Under the pieces are notes generated by a model. It worked only from the letters and a program-made list of their open reading frames with translations, made no database searches and had not been told where the DNA came from. A stretch of 64,000 nucleotides of DNA from Limosilactobacillus reuteri (GTDB taxonomy: Bacteria; Bacillota; Bacilli; Lactobacillales; Lactobacillaceae), in the NCBI RefSeq assembly GCF_013694365.1, contig NZ_CP059275.1, positions 310,001 to 374,000 of the forward strand. The letters are read 5' to 3'. The translations under genes were made by a program, and so were the position numbers. Below are positions 39,347 through 48,444 of the stretch, in pieces; the stretch's first letter is position 1, and each line of letters starts with the position of its first letter.

Positions 39347-40264
39347 GTGATTGAACAACACCAGCTTGTTTTAACCCGTGGTAATTACAGTGATTATTTC
39401 GTTCATAAGGAGCAACGAGATTCTACGGCTATCAAGAAAAACGAAAATTTATTAAAAGATATTCATCATTTAAAGCAAACACGTCAGGCAAAATCTCAAT
39501 GGGCTCAACAAGCAGAAAATGAAAAGAAGAATAATTCGCATGCGGATAAAGGCTTTATTGGTGCCAAAGCTGCAAAAATGATGAAAAAAGCAACCATAAT
39601 GAAAGGACGCTTAGACACCGCAATCGAGGAACGAAAAGGACTTTTAAAAGAGATTGAAAACGTTGTTCCGCTAACAATTAATGTCCTCCCCACTAATCAT
39701 CAACTATTGTTAAGCATTAATGATCTAACGTTATCGTATCCAACTAAACAACTCTGTTCTAATATCACTACAACCATTGAAAAAAATGACCAGGTCCTGC
39801 TCTGTGGGAATAATGGTACTGGAAAATCTAGTATTATTAATGCAATCATCGGGACATTCAGTGGTAAGCAAAGCGGAGATATACTTTTTAGCAGTGCCCT
39901 TAAAATCAGCACAGTACGTCAAGATTATTATGATAATCATGGAAGTTTACGTAGTTTTGCATCTTCTTCTAAAATTAACTACGATCAATTTCTTAACCTT
40001 CTTCGTAAATTAGGGATGGAACGTGCTACTTTTAATGTTCCGATTGAAGAAATGAGTATGGGACAACAAAAGAAGGTTGAACTAGCACGGTCATTAGCTG
40101 AGCCCGCTCACCTTTATTTATGGGATGAGCCGCTAAATTATCTTGATACCTATAATCAGCAACAACTAATTCAGTTAATTCAAGAAAAGCGACCACCAAT
40201 GCTAATTGTTGAACATGATCAAAATTTCATTAAGCAAATTGCCACAAAGAAAATTGAAATTTAA
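39347..40264 (+). pseudogene. ABC-F ATPase, C-terminal fragment
   Basis: The remainder of the same ABC-F protein: the linker between domains (about residues 25-100, many charged helices) and the second nucleotide-binding domain. That domain has Walker A CGNNGTGKSS (about 152-161), signature MSMGQQKK (about 237-244) and Walker B with WDEPLNYLD (about 259-267). The GTG used as start is an internal valine of the original protein. Without the first half it would be inactive. Confidence 0.8.
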
Positions 40265-40981
40265 ATGGAAATTAAAAGTGTTAACTTAGATCAACCATAT
40301 TCGTCTCTAGATATTTATCATAGTAATACTGATAAAACTTTACCCGGCCTTGTTATTTTGCCAGGAGGCAGTTATAACAAGATTATGGAACGAGATTCTG
40401 AGCGGGTGGCATTAACGTTTGCAACCCATGCATGGCAAACATTTGTTGTGCGGTATCCAGTAGTTGAACATAAAAATTATGAAGAAGCCAAAATAGCAGT
40501 TCACCAAGCATTTGAATATATTGTTAACCATGCAAATGAATTAGATGTTGACGTTGATCGACTGGGAATTATTGGCTTTTCTGCAGGAGGCCAAATTGCC
40601 GCTGCATATAGTAACGAAAAACTAACACACGCTAAATTTGCCGCATTAGGATATCCTGTTATTCAACCCTTGATTGATGAACGCATGGGGGTTACAACAG
40701 AAAATGTAGCGGAATTGGTAAATCCACAAACACCACCAACCTTTATGTGGGGATCGGCAAAAGATGAATTAACTCCCTTTGTTGATCACCTCCAAGTATA
40801 TGCAGATGCGTTAATCAAGTATGATGTTCCATATGAATTACATGAGTTTGGCACTGGGGGACATGGAATCGCATTAGCTAACGAATATACTGGTATTGTC
40901 AATAATGATCGAGTAGATAATCATATGGGAAAGTGGTTCCCACTATTTCTTGAGTGGTTAACTGAGTTGAATTTAATTTAG
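40265..40981 (+). CDS. alpha/beta hydrolase (esterase-like)
   Basis: A 238-residue alpha/beta hydrolase of the BD-FAE/acetyl-esterase type. The oxyanion segment is LPGGSYN (about residues 36-42), the nucleophile elbow GFSAGGQ (about 108-114), the acid lies in GSAKDELTP (about 168-176), and the catalytic histidine in GTGGHGIAL (about 203-211). The complete triad suggests an active intracellular esterase. Confidence 0.85.
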   Translation: MEIKSVNLDQPYSSLDIYHSNTDKTLPGLVILPGGSYNKIMERDSERVALTFATHAWQTFVVRYPVVEHKNYEEAKIAVHQAFEYIVNHANELDVDVDRLGIIGFSAGGQIAAAYSNEKLTHAKFAALGYPVIQPLIDERMGVTTENVAELVNPQTPPTFMWGSAKDELTPFVDHLQVYADALIKYDVPYELHEFGTGGHGIALANEYTGIVNNDRVDNHMGKWFPLFLEWLTELNLI

Positions 40982-42010
40982 ATGAGTATTATGAAGACTA
41001 AGTCATTCTGGATTGCTGCTATTATGACCTTAATTTGTTCTGTTGCTGGGGTGCTTTTAGCAAAACTACCTTATGTCAACTTGATTGGAGCATTGGTTAT
41101 TGCTTTATTATTAGGTATTGCCATGCAGTTGACTCCTGCTAGCTTGCGGAATGAAGCTCAAGGCGGCATCGGATTTATTTCTAACAAATTTTTACGTCTT
41201 GGTATTATTCTTCTTGGTTTCCGCTTAAACCTAGAAAAACTTGCTGCCGCTGGGGTTAAGACTATTTTGGTTGCAGCTATTGGGGTTACCGGAACGATTG
41301 TCCTCACTTATTGGCTTAGTCGAAAGTTTGGTGCAGAAGATGAATTAGCTATCCTTTCTGCTTGTGGCTGTGGTATTTGTGGAGCGGCTGCTGTAATGGG
41401 GGTTTCACCACAAATTGAAACTGACAACGAGGAGCGCAAACGAGAAAATGAAGTATTAGCTGTTGCCGTTGTTTGTGTAATGGGGACAGTCTTTACTTTA
41501 GTTGAAATTGGAATCAAACCATTACTCGGACTTACCGATCCACAGTTTGGAATTGTGGCTGGTGGTTCATTACATGAAATTGCTCATGCCGTTGCAGCCG
41601 GGGGAGCTTTTGGTGAAGCAAGTTTAGATAACGCCCTTATTATGAAACTTTCACGGGTTCTTCTCTTAGCGCCAGTCGCTTTAATTGTTGGTTACTGGTA
41701 TCAACACCGCCTTATAGTTGAAAGTGAAGAAGAACATACTAAAGAACCAAAGAAATTACCAATTCCTTGGTTCCTCGGTGGTTTTATTTTAACTAGTGTG
41801 TTAGGAACCTTTCTTCCATTCTCACCAGCCTTTCTTGATGCACTTGTTCAAGCAGCCTATATCTTTTTAGGAATGGCAATGGCTGCATTAGGTGTTTCAG
41901 TAAACTTTAAGGTTATTTTTAAACGTGGAGGGGCCGTTTTTGGCGCGGCTGTGATTAGCTCAACCTGTTTATTGGTATTTATGATTATTATGAGTAAAAT
42001 ATTCTTCTAA
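40982..42010 (+). CDS. YeiH/UPF0324 family membrane protein (putative sulfate exporter)
   Basis: A 342-residue integral membrane protein of the UPF0324/YeiH family with about ten segments. The family hallmark ACGCGICGAAAVMG, with three cysteines, is at about residues 127-140. The family is annotated as a putative sulfate or sulfite exporter on thin evidence. In the window it lies near a flavin reductase-like gene and cysteine synthase, a mild hint of a link to sulfur metabolism. Confidence 0.82.
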   Translation: MSIMKTKSFWIAAIMTLICSVAGVLLAKLPYVNLIGALVIALLLGIAMQLTPASLRNEAQGGIGFISNKFLRLGIILLGFRLNLEKLAAAGVKTILVAAIGVTGTIVLTYWLSRKFGAEDELAILSACGCGICGAAAVMGVSPQIETDNEERKRENEVLAVAVVCVMGTVFTLVEIGIKPLLGLTDPQFGIVAGGSLHEIAHAVAAGGAFGEASLDNALIMKLSRVLLLAPVALIVGYWYQHRLIVESEEEHTKEPKKLPIPWFLGGFILTSVLGTFLPFSPAFLDALVQAAYIFLGMAMAALGVSVNFKVIFKRGGAVFGAAVISSTCLLVFMIIMSKIFF

Positions 42011-42547
42011 ATGAAGATTGTTGTATTAACAGGAAGTCCCCATCATCCAGGAACTTCTGAGCAATTAGCAGATGCCTTTGTTAAGGGCGCTACTGAAGCA
42101 GGAAATGAAGTTTATCGCTTTGATGCTGGACGCCGGACCGATGAATTTTCGATGATTAAATTGGAAGACAATCATCCCGGACAAGAAGTTGCGATTGAAC
42201 CGAATGATGTTATTACTAATGAAGTAATGCCTAAGCTGTTAGCGGCAGACATGGTAGTCTTGGTTAGTTCGCTATATTATTACGGGATCAATGCAGCGCT
42301 AAAAGCAGTGATTGATCGTTTCTACAACTATAACCATGAACTTCACGGCGGAAAGAAAGCTATTACTTTAGTGAGTGGTTATGGTCAAGAAGATGCCTTT
42401 GCTTCACTTAACTTATATTTTAAGCAATTGCTTGAATATATGTGTTGGGATAAAGTAGGAGAGGTGCTCGCAGCTGATTCTTGGAATAATCAAAAACTAG
42501 CTAAACATGTTGAAGAAGCTTACCAGCTGGGAAAGACGGTTAAATAG
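42011..42547 (+). CDS. flavodoxin-fold NAD(P)H oxidoreductase
   Basis: A 178-residue flavodoxin-like protein of the NADPH-dependent FMN reductase/NAD(P)H:quinone oxidoreductase group. The FMN phosphate loop is TGSPHHPGTSEQLA (about residues 7-20), and the second flavin loop is SSLYYYGINAALK (about 86-98). It likely reduces flavins, quinones or iron compounds in the cytoplasm. Confidence 0.85.
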   Translation: MKIVVLTGSPHHPGTSEQLADAFVKGATEAGNEVYRFDAGRRTDEFSMIKLEDNHPGQEVAIEPNDVITNEVMPKLLAADMVVLVSSLYYYGINAALKAVIDRFYNYNHELHGGKKAITLVSGYGQEDAFASLNLYFKQLLEYMCWDKVGEVLAADSWNNQKLAKHVEEAYQLGKTVK

Positions 42548-43462
42548 ATGTTAGTTGAAAATACTTATGATTTGATTGGTCACACCCCCTTGATGCACTT
42601 GCCGATGAAGGCTCCAAATGACGTTAATATTTATGCTAAGCTCGAAATGTTTAACCCAGGTGGCAGTATCAAGGATCGTTTGGGGATGGCGCTAATCCAG
42701 CGAGGAATGGAAGAAGGAAAAATAAAAGATACAACGACAATCATCGAGCCAACTGCCGGAAATACAGGGATTGGAGTTGCTTTAGCAGCACTAAAATACC
42801 ATTTACCAGTTAAATTAGTGGTACCAGAAAAGTTTAGTTTTGAAAAGCAAACGTTAATGTGTGCATTGGGAGCCAAAGTGATTAATACTCCAAGTGAAGA
42901 AGGGATCAAAGGAGCAATTGCGGCCGCCAAAGAATTAGCTGCTGAAATCGAGGATGCTTACGTGCCTTTACAATTTCAGAATCCAGCGAATCCTGATGTT
43001 TATCAGCACACCTTGGGACCAGAAATTTTAGCTGATCTTGCTAATAAACCGCTGGCGGCCTTTGTAGCTGGTGCAGGAAGTGGTGGCACTTTTGCGGGAA
43101 TTCAAAAGGCGCTCCAAGATGCTTACCCAGAATTAAAAGGCTATATTGTTGAACCAGCCGGATCGATTTTAAATGGGGGTCCAGCCCATAGTCACCGTAC
43201 AGAAGGAATTGGAGTGGAGTTTATTCCACCGTTTTTTAAGGACTTAGATTATACCGGGGTAAAAACAATCAGTGATGAGGATGCATTCTATTATGTTCGC
43301 TGGGTTGCTAAAAATCTTGGCCTCTTTATTGGTAGCTCTAGTGGGGCTGCGCTTGCGGCAAGTTTAGAAGTTGCTAAAGAATTGCCACACGGGGCTAATT
43401 TAGTCACGGTATTTCCTGATTCAAGCGAGCGTTACCTCAGTGAACATATTTATGAGGAATAG
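42548..43462 (+). CDS. cysK: cysteine synthase family PLP enzyme
   Basis: A 304-residue O-acetylserine sulfhydrylase-type enzyme. The PLP lysine is in GGSIKDRLG (Lys42 region), the substrate loop in TAGNTGIG (about 68-75), and the phosphate-binding GAGSGGT at about 176-182. It makes cysteine, or may act as a cystathionine beta-synthase-like enzyme; homologues in lactobacilli are often paired with a cystathionine lyase, which is not seen here. Confidence 0.88.
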   Translation: MLVENTYDLIGHTPLMHLPMKAPNDVNIYAKLEMFNPGGSIKDRLGMALIQRGMEEGKIKDTTTIIEPTAGNTGIGVALAALKYHLPVKLVVPEKFSFEKQTLMCALGAKVINTPSEEGIKGAIAAAKELAAEIEDAYVPLQFQNPANPDVYQHTLGPEILADLANKPLAAFVAGAGSGGTFAGIQKALQDAYPELKGYIVEPAGSILNGGPAHSHRTEGIGVEFIPPFFKDLDYTGVKTISDEDAFYYVRWVAKNLGLFIGSSSGAALAASLEVAKELPHGANLVTVFPDSSERYLSEHIYEE

Positions 43463-43468
43463 AAAGTA

Positions 43469-43581
43469 AGTGGGAATTAACCTCCTCGACAAGGCGGTGG
43501 GCTAAGGATAGAATGGTGATTAGCACGGCACGGGCTGATTATCGTTCGAACTTAGCCTCGAGCCTTGTGGTTAATTTCCAC
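43469..43581. ncRNA. structured non-coding RNA candidate, unidentified
   Basis: About 113 nt that can fold into one long rod. Outer stem GTGGGAATTAACC with GGTTAATTTCCAC (13 bp, one G-U). Next ACAAGGC with GCCTTGT, then GGCTAAG with CTTAGCC. Last GAATGGTGATTAGC with GCTGATTATCGTTC (14 bp including wobbles) around a 9-nt loop. The stems are separated by a 6-nt bulge and small internal loops. The wobble pairs hint at RNA rather than DNA function. Strand is uncertain. It lacks the SRP GGAAG loop, the T-box and tmRNA consensus, and is not a clear 6S RNA. Confidence 0.5.
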
Positions 43582-43603
43582 GATATCGTAACAATATACC
43601 TAT

Positions 43604-43647
43604 AAAAAACGAGGCTGTTGAAAAAACAAAAGTTTTTTCTCAGCCTC
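43604..43647. terminator. hairpin with A/T-rich flank, probable Rho-independent terminator
   Basis: GAGGCTG (43611-43617) pairs with CAGCCTC (43641-43647), and an inner AAAAAAC/GTTTTTT stem closes on an AAAA loop. AAAAAA at 43604-43609 would be the U-run for transcription on the minus strand; a T-run on the right side may have been cut off at the junction. It could end the RNA at 43469-43581 or a minus-strand unit. Confidence 0.65.
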
Positions 43648-44580
43648 ATGAAAAAGAACGGACTATTATTAGTCAATCTCGGTTCACCCGATACGCCAAC
43701 AACTCCCGACGTTAAGCGTTATTTGAAAGAATTTCTCAGCGATCGGAATGTTATCGAAATGCCACCAGCACTATGGCAACCACTCCTTCGCGGAATTATT
43801 CTTCCAACTCGGTCATGGCGATCAGCGACTTTTTATCGTAATTGTTGGACAAAAGATGGGTCTCCATTGATTGTCTACACAGAACGGTTGGTTGCTAAGG
43901 TCCAGAAATTGATGCCGGAGTGGATTGTCAAAATGGCAATGACCTATGGCAAGCCTAAAATTAGTGACACAATTGTCGAAATGAAAAAGGAATGTCAAAA
44001 TATTACGGTTCTCCCTCTCTTCCCTTTTTTCACTAAAAGCACAACCCAAACGGTCATTGAGAAGGTAAAGGATGCTGATCCAGAAGCGAAAATAATTGAT
44101 CGTTTCTCGGCAGAAGAAGATTATTTAGACTTATTGGCTAAGCAAATCCAAACGGCATGGGATAAAGGGAAATATGACAAATTACTCATTTCGTATCATG
44201 GAATTCCGACAGCCATGGTTAATCATGGTGATCCTTATCGTGATGAAACAGAAGCGGCCACCGCGGAACTGATTAAACGGCTGGACATTCCTGAAAAGCA
44301 AATTAAGATGGCTTACCAATCTAAGTTTGGCCCAATGCCATGGTTAAAACCTTACCTCCGGAATACGCTGCTTAATGAGGCACAACTCGGTCATCGTGAT
44401 GTGTTAGTCGTTGCTCCATCATTTGTAGCGGACTGTTTAGAAACATTAGAAGAAGATCAAGTGCAGAACTATCAAGTCTTTCGTGAAAATGGCGGAAATA
44501 ACCTTGTAATGGTCCCTTCGCTCAATGACTCACCAGAATTTGCTCAGTTTATTACTGATCTTGTGCAACGAAAGGGATAA
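43648..44580 (+). CDS. hemH: ferrochelatase
   Basis: A 310-residue ferrochelatase, starting MKKNGLLLVNLGSPDTP like its homologues. An upstream TTG in the same frame (43618) would add ten residues encoded by the hairpin arm, so it is not used. The active-site histidine is in LISYHGIP (about residues 179-186). It inserts iron into porphyrin or coproporphyrin. The rest of haem synthesis is not seen nearby, suggesting use of imported porphyrin. Confidence 0.9.
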   Translation: MKKNGLLLVNLGSPDTPTTPDVKRYLKEFLSDRNVIEMPPALWQPLLRGIILPTRSWRSATFYRNCWTKDGSPLIVYTERLVAKVQKLMPEWIVKMAMTYGKPKISDTIVEMKKECQNITVLPLFPFFTKSTTQTVIEKVKDADPEAKIIDRFSAEEDYLDLLAKQIQTAWDKGKYDKLLISYHGIPTAMVNHGDPYRDETEAATAELIKRLDIPEKQIKMAYQSKFGPMPWLKPYLRNTLLNEAQLGHRDVLVVAPSFVADCLETLEEDQVQNYQVFRENGGNNLVMVPSLNDSPEFAQFITDLVQRKG

Positions 44581-45885
44581 ATGGAACGAAAAAGTTTAGA
44601 TGAAATCAATGGAAGTGTTGATGTTCCAAATGTTTATCAAAGTGCATTTTGGCAGAAATTTCTTGCTTATAGTGGGCCGGGTGCTTTAGTCGCCGTTGGT
44701 TATATGGATCCAGGAAACTGGTTAACGTCGCTTGCCGGTGGTAGCCAATACCGCTACCAGCTATTAGTGGTCCTTTTTACCGCCATTTTAATTGCTATGT
44801 ATATGCAATCTTTATCAATCAAGCTTGGGGTTACGACTCGGACCGACCTTGCACAGGCCATTGCACGACGTTTACCTACTCCCCTGCGGATTGCCTTGTG
44901 GTTATTTAATGAAATAGCAATGATGGCAACGGACTTAACCGGAGTCGTTGGAACTGCTGTCGCCTTAAACATGTTATTCAAGCTGCCCTTACTTATCGGC
45001 GTCCTGCTAACAATTGCGGACGTGCTAGTTGTCTTATTTTTCCTTCATTTTGGGATCCGCCGAATTGAATTTATCGTTTTAACTGCTATTCTGGTTGTCG
45101 GCGTCATCTTTGTGATTGAAGTCTGTTGGGCCCACCCTGAATTTTCCGCGATCATGGACGGTTTTGTTCCTCGTTCCACAATTTTTACTAATCACAGTGA
45201 GTTGCTAATTAGTTTAGGGATTGTCGGCGCCACGATTATGCCCCATAATATTTATCTTCATTCCTCCCTGGCGCAAAGTCGACGCTACGATGAACATGAT
45301 CCAAAGCAAGTCAAAGAAACGCTCCGTTTTGCTAATTGGGATTCATTAATTCACCTTTTTGCGGCCTTCGTCGTCAACGCCCTTCTGCTTATCCTTGGAG
45401 GAACCCTCTTCTTTCATGCGGCAAGTCTCGGTAGTCTTGAGGATGTCTTTTTCGGGCTAAAGAATCCTCAGATCGTTGGTAGCCTCGCTAGCCCATTAAT
45501 GAGTTGGTTGTTTGCCTTTGCCCTTTTGGTAACTGGTTTAATCTCCTCTATCACTAGTACCTTGGCTGGTCAAATTGTCATGGAAGGATTTATCAATATT
45601 CGCCTCCCACTCTGGAAAAGGCGTCTCCTTACGCGGGCCGTAACCTTAGTACCAATCTTAATTATCGGCTTCATGATTAATTTTAACGAAGAACAATTTG
45701 AACAACTCATCATTTATGCGCAAATCGTCCTCAGTATCGCCTTGCCATTTACGCTCTATCCCCTTGTTGCTTTGACGGGCAATAAGAAACTGATGGGACC
45801 ACATGTCAATTCACCATGGCAAACCGTCCTTGGATATGTTTTGGCTAGTTTGGTTACTGGGTTGAACTTGCTTGTGTTGGTATAA
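44581..45885 (+). CDS. mntH: Nramp-family Mn(II)/Fe(II) transporter
   Basis: A 434-residue Nramp transporter that takes up manganese (and iron) with protons. The metal-site motif of TM1 is MDPGNW (about residues 41-46), and that of TM6 is IMPHNIYLHS (about 219-228). Eleven membrane segments are expected. The tail of hemH ends in AAAGGGATAA directly before this ATG, which would be a usable ribosome site if hemH and mntH are natively adjacent on the same strand; this is not proven. Confidence 0.92.
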   Translation: MERKSLDEINGSVDVPNVYQSAFWQKFLAYSGPGALVAVGYMDPGNWLTSLAGGSQYRYQLLVVLFTAILIAMYMQSLSIKLGVTTRTDLAQAIARRLPTPLRIALWLFNEIAMMATDLTGVVGTAVALNMLFKLPLLIGVLLTIADVLVVLFFLHFGIRRIEFIVLTAILVVGVIFVIEVCWAHPEFSAIMDGFVPRSTIFTNHSELLISLGIVGATIMPHNIYLHSSLAQSRRYDEHDPKQVKETLRFANWDSLIHLFAAFVVNALLLILGGTLFFHAASLGSLEDVFFGLKNPQIVGSLASPLMSWLFAFALLVTGLISSITSTLAGQIVMEGFINIRLPLWKRRLLTRAVTLVPILIIGFMINFNEEQFEQLIIYAQIVLSIALPFTLYPLVALTGNKKLMGPHVNSPWQTVLGYVLASLVTGLNLLVLV

Positions 45886-46431
45886 TTGATAGTCGTTATT
45901 GGGATCGTAATTGTTATAGTTGTTGGAATTATTGGATGGTTGATCTGGCAAAGGCAACAGGTCTGGAAAAAGATAAGTGCTGATTTATCGATACGCGGGG
46001 ATGTTCAAATCCTTGATATGAGCATTGGTAATGGAAAAACGTTTATTAACCTTGCCAAGCAATTGACTGCTCCCGGCAAAATTATGGGAATAGTTAAAAA
46101 TGAAAAGCAAGCACAGCAAGTGAAAGAACTGATCAAAGAAGAGGCAGTAGCTGATCGCGCGAAAGTAGAATTGACTGATAACACTAATTTGCCTTTCACT
46201 GATCATCAGTTTGACTATGTTCTGATTAGTAATTTACAGCAGGTAAAACCGGCAATTACGCAAGGACGTGTTTTGCAAGAGGCGATAAGGGTCCTCGCTT
46301 TTAAGGGAACCATAGTGATTACTGCTACTACTGTACAACACTATCGTCAACTACTGGAATATTATCGTTTTAAAGACATTAAAGTTAAACAAATAGGTGG
46401 ACAGCGCGTGATGATTGCACGACGAAACTAA
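45886..46431 (+). CDS. membrane-anchored SAM-dependent methyltransferase-like protein
   Basis: A 181-residue protein with one N-terminal membrane segment (residues 1-20) and a class I methyltransferase-like domain. Motif I is degenerate (ILDMSIGNGKTFINLA, about 41-56), and motif IV reads FDYVLISNL (about 105-113). The substrate is unknown. The start is TTG. In native order it probably follows ktrA, but no overlap shows it. Confidence 0.7.
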   Translation: MIVVIGIVIVIVVGIIGWLIWQRQQVWKKISADLSIRGDVQILDMSIGNGKTFINLAKQLTAPGKIMGIVKNEKQAQQVKELIKEEAVADRAKVELTDNTNLPFTDHQFDYVLISNLQQVKPAITQGRVLQEAIRVLAFKGTIVITATTVQHYRQLLEYYRFKDIKVKQIGGQRVMIARRN

Positions 46432-47100
46432 TTGGCTAAAAAAGAAAGTTATGCTGTTATTGGAATTGGACAATTTGGGGCCTCGATATGTGAAGCTTTA
46501 GTTCAAGCTGGTCAAGAAGTATTGGCGATTGATTCTAGTGAAGAAGTGGTAAATGAATTTGCGGGGTCAGTTATGCGGGCGGTAATTGCGGATGCGCAAG
46601 ATGAGGATGCTCTGTGTGACCTTGATATCGGTAGTTTTGATCATGTGTATATTTCAATCGGAAAAAATGTTGAAGCAAGTATCATGGCCACGCTAATTGC
46701 TAAAGAACTCGGGGCACCAGATGTAATCTGTCGGGCTGAAAATGTTAATCATGCGCGCGTTTTGGAACGAATTGGCGCTGATATGGTTGTTCGTCCAGAG
46801 CATGATTTAGCTAAGCGGCTTATTTTTCAACAACTAAATCCAAGCGTCGTTGATTATGTCACCTTGAGTAAGGAAATAACTTTGGCAGAAGTAAATATTA
46901 ATAATCCAAAGTTCTTTAATAAGACCTTAGACGAACTGGATTTTCGTAATCGTTATAATGTCAATGTGATTATCATTGTTAGTAAGGATGATGAAGTTAA
47001 TCAAATGCCGCAAGCTAATGACGTTATTCAACCGCACGATAAAATCACAGTTGTTGGGCAGTTAAAGGATATTCGGAAGCTAAACGATATTGTTAGTTAA
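46432..47100 (+). CDS. ktrA: KtrA, regulatory RCK subunit of the potassium transporter
   Basis: A 222-residue cytoplasmic RCK protein. The N-terminal Rossmann domain has GIGQFGASICEAL (about residues 11-23) with Asp34 at the end of strand 2 for ATP/NAD binding. The C-terminal RCK_C domain starts near residue 140. It gates KtrB. Its TTG start and first eight bases are repeated at the 3' end of ktrB (48437-48444) behind GAGGAG, so natively ktrB precedes and overlaps ktrA. Confidence 0.92.
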   Translation: MAKKESYAVIGIGQFGASICEALVQAGQEVLAIDSSEEVVNEFAGSVMRAVIADAQDEDALCDLDIGSFDHVYISIGKNVEASIMATLIAKELGAPDVICRAENVNHARVLERIGADMVVRPEHDLAKRLIFQQLNPSVVDYVTLSKEITLAEVNINNPKFFNKTLDELDFRNRYNVNVIIIVSKDDEVNQMPQANDVIQPHDKITVVGQLKDIRKLNDIVS

Positions 47101-48444
47101 GTGATTGAAATAAATAAACATAAATATACATTTCCCAAAATTCTTACATTTGGGTTCTTAATTGTTATTTTTATGGGAACGATTTTACTCTCCTTGCCGT
47201 TTGCAACGCGACCAGGAGAAACGACAAATTTTATGACTGCTTTCTTCACTTCAACGAGCGCAACCTGTGTAACAGGATTGACGTTAGTTAGTACAGCTCA
47301 TCACTGGACATTATTTGGCCAGATTGTGATTGCAATCTTGATGGAAGTGGGAGGCTTAGGTTTTATGACGTTTGCAGTCATGATGTCGTTACTGGTCCGG
47401 CAACGAATGCGAATGTCAACACGATTATTAACTCAAGAAGCCCTTAACCTTGATCATTTGTCGCAGTTAAATGTGGTTTACCTTATTATTCGGCTTTCAT
47501 TGTTAATCCAATTAGCTGGTGGAATATTTCTATTCTTTGATTTCTATCCACGGTACGGATTAGGCAAAGGAATATGGTTTAGTATTTTTCACTCAATTTC
47601 GGCCTTTTGTAATGCCGGCTTTGACTTGTTTGATAATAGTATGGCAAACTATGCTAATGATCCTTACATGCTATGTGTGTTAGCAGTTTTGATTATTGCC
47701 GGCTCACTTGGTTTCTTAGTATGGAAAGATATCCTCAATTATCCTAAATATCACCGGCTATCCCTGCATACTCAGTTAGCATTACGTACTGGAGCAGTCC
47801 TCTTTATTGTTTCTGTGGTTATTTACTTTATTACCGAGAAGAACTTAGCACAATTAAGTGATAAATTAAGTTTTTCCAACCGTATTCTCAATACTATTTT
47901 TATGGCAATCACGCCACGAACTGCTGGTTTAATCACTTTTCCTTACACTGATTTAAGTGCTGCCGGCCTCGCGTTTACGGTTATTTTGATGTTTATCGGA
48001 GGAACGCCGGGGTCAACTGCTGGTGGGGTTAAAACCACAACAATCGGTCTATTAACGATTCAGAGTTTTGCAACTTTGCGTGGACAGCGAGACACGACAT
48101 TTGCTCATCGCCGGTTTACCCAAGAAAATATTTATCGTGCTTTGACATTACTGTTTGTTGCTTTATTTATTTTGCTTGTATCAATTTTGGTGCTTGTTGA
48201 AACACAGGATTTGCCAAAACATGATTCGTTGGCGTATGTTACTTTTGAGGCAGTGGCAGCCTTTGGGACAACTGGAATATCGTTGGGAATTACAACCCAC
48301 CTTAATTTATTAGGTCAATTTATTATGATGTTTTTAATGTTTGTGGGCCGGGTAGGAATTTATACTGTAATGTTCTCAATCCTAAATGCAAGTACAGCAG
48401 CGAAGAATTATCGTTATCCAGAGGAGAGTGTGTTAATTGGCTAA
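47101..48444 (+). CDS. ktrB: KtrB, membrane subunit of the Na-dependent potassium transporter
   Basis: A 447-residue Trk/Ktr-type potassium channel-like transporter with four pore repeats. The first filter is in SATCVTGLT (about residues 50-58), and further filter glycines are in AFCNAGFDLF (about 176), GTPGSTAGGVK (about 302) and AFGTTGIS (about 385). Start is GTG. The last eight bases double as the start of ktrA natively. Confidence 0.92.
   Translation: MIEINKHKYTFPKILTFGFLIVIFMGTILLSLPFATRPGETTNFMTAFFTSTSATCVTGLTLVSTAHHWTLFGQIVIAILMEVGGLGFMTFAVMMSLLVRQRMRMSTRLLTQEALNLDHLSQLNVVYLIIRLSLLIQLAGGIFLFFDFYPRYGLGKGIWFSIFHSISAFCNAGFDLFDNSMANYANDPYMLCVLAVLIIAGSLGFLVWKDILNYPKYHRLSLHTQLALRTGAVLFIVSVVIYFITEKNLAQLSDKLSFSNRILNTIFMAITPRTAGLITFPYTDLSAAGLAFTVILMFIGGTPGSTAGGVKTTTIGLLTIQSFATLRGQRDTTFAHRRFTQENIYRALTLLFVALFILLVSILVLVETQDLPKHDSLAYVTFEAVAAFGTTGISLGITTHLNLLGQFIMMFLMFVGRVGIYTVMFSILNASTAAKNYRYPEESVLIG
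48421..48426 (+). promoter_or_regulatory. ribosome binding site of ktrA, inside ktrB
   Basis: GAGGAG, 10 nt before the TTG at 48437 that is the native ktrA start. It supports TTG as the real start codon and the native order ktrB-ktrA. Confidence 0.7.

Larger units (their letters stand above)
43463..43647. other. retained 185-nt non-coding segment between cysK and hemH
   Basis: The longest stretch without a gene in the window. It holds a rod-shaped inverted repeat (43469-43581) and a second hairpin with an A-run (43604-43647), described separately. It begins directly after the cysK stop and ends directly before the hemH ATG without any ribosome site, so its right border is also a processing junction. 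Its retention, when other spacers were dropped, suggests it was a non-coding feature in the source. Confidence 0.7.

Noticed and set aside
43469..43581. T-box, SRP RNA, tmRNA or RNase P RNA
   Set aside because: The diagnostic sequences (T-box GGUGGNACCGCG, SRP GGAAG loop, tmRNA tag and CCA end, RNase P core) are not present on either strand; 6S RNA remains only a weak option.
43618..43647. Upstream TTG start for ferrochelatase adding ten residues
   Set aside because: The extra codons lie in the arm of the terminator-like hairpin; homologues start at MKKNGLLLVNLGSP, matching ATG 43648.
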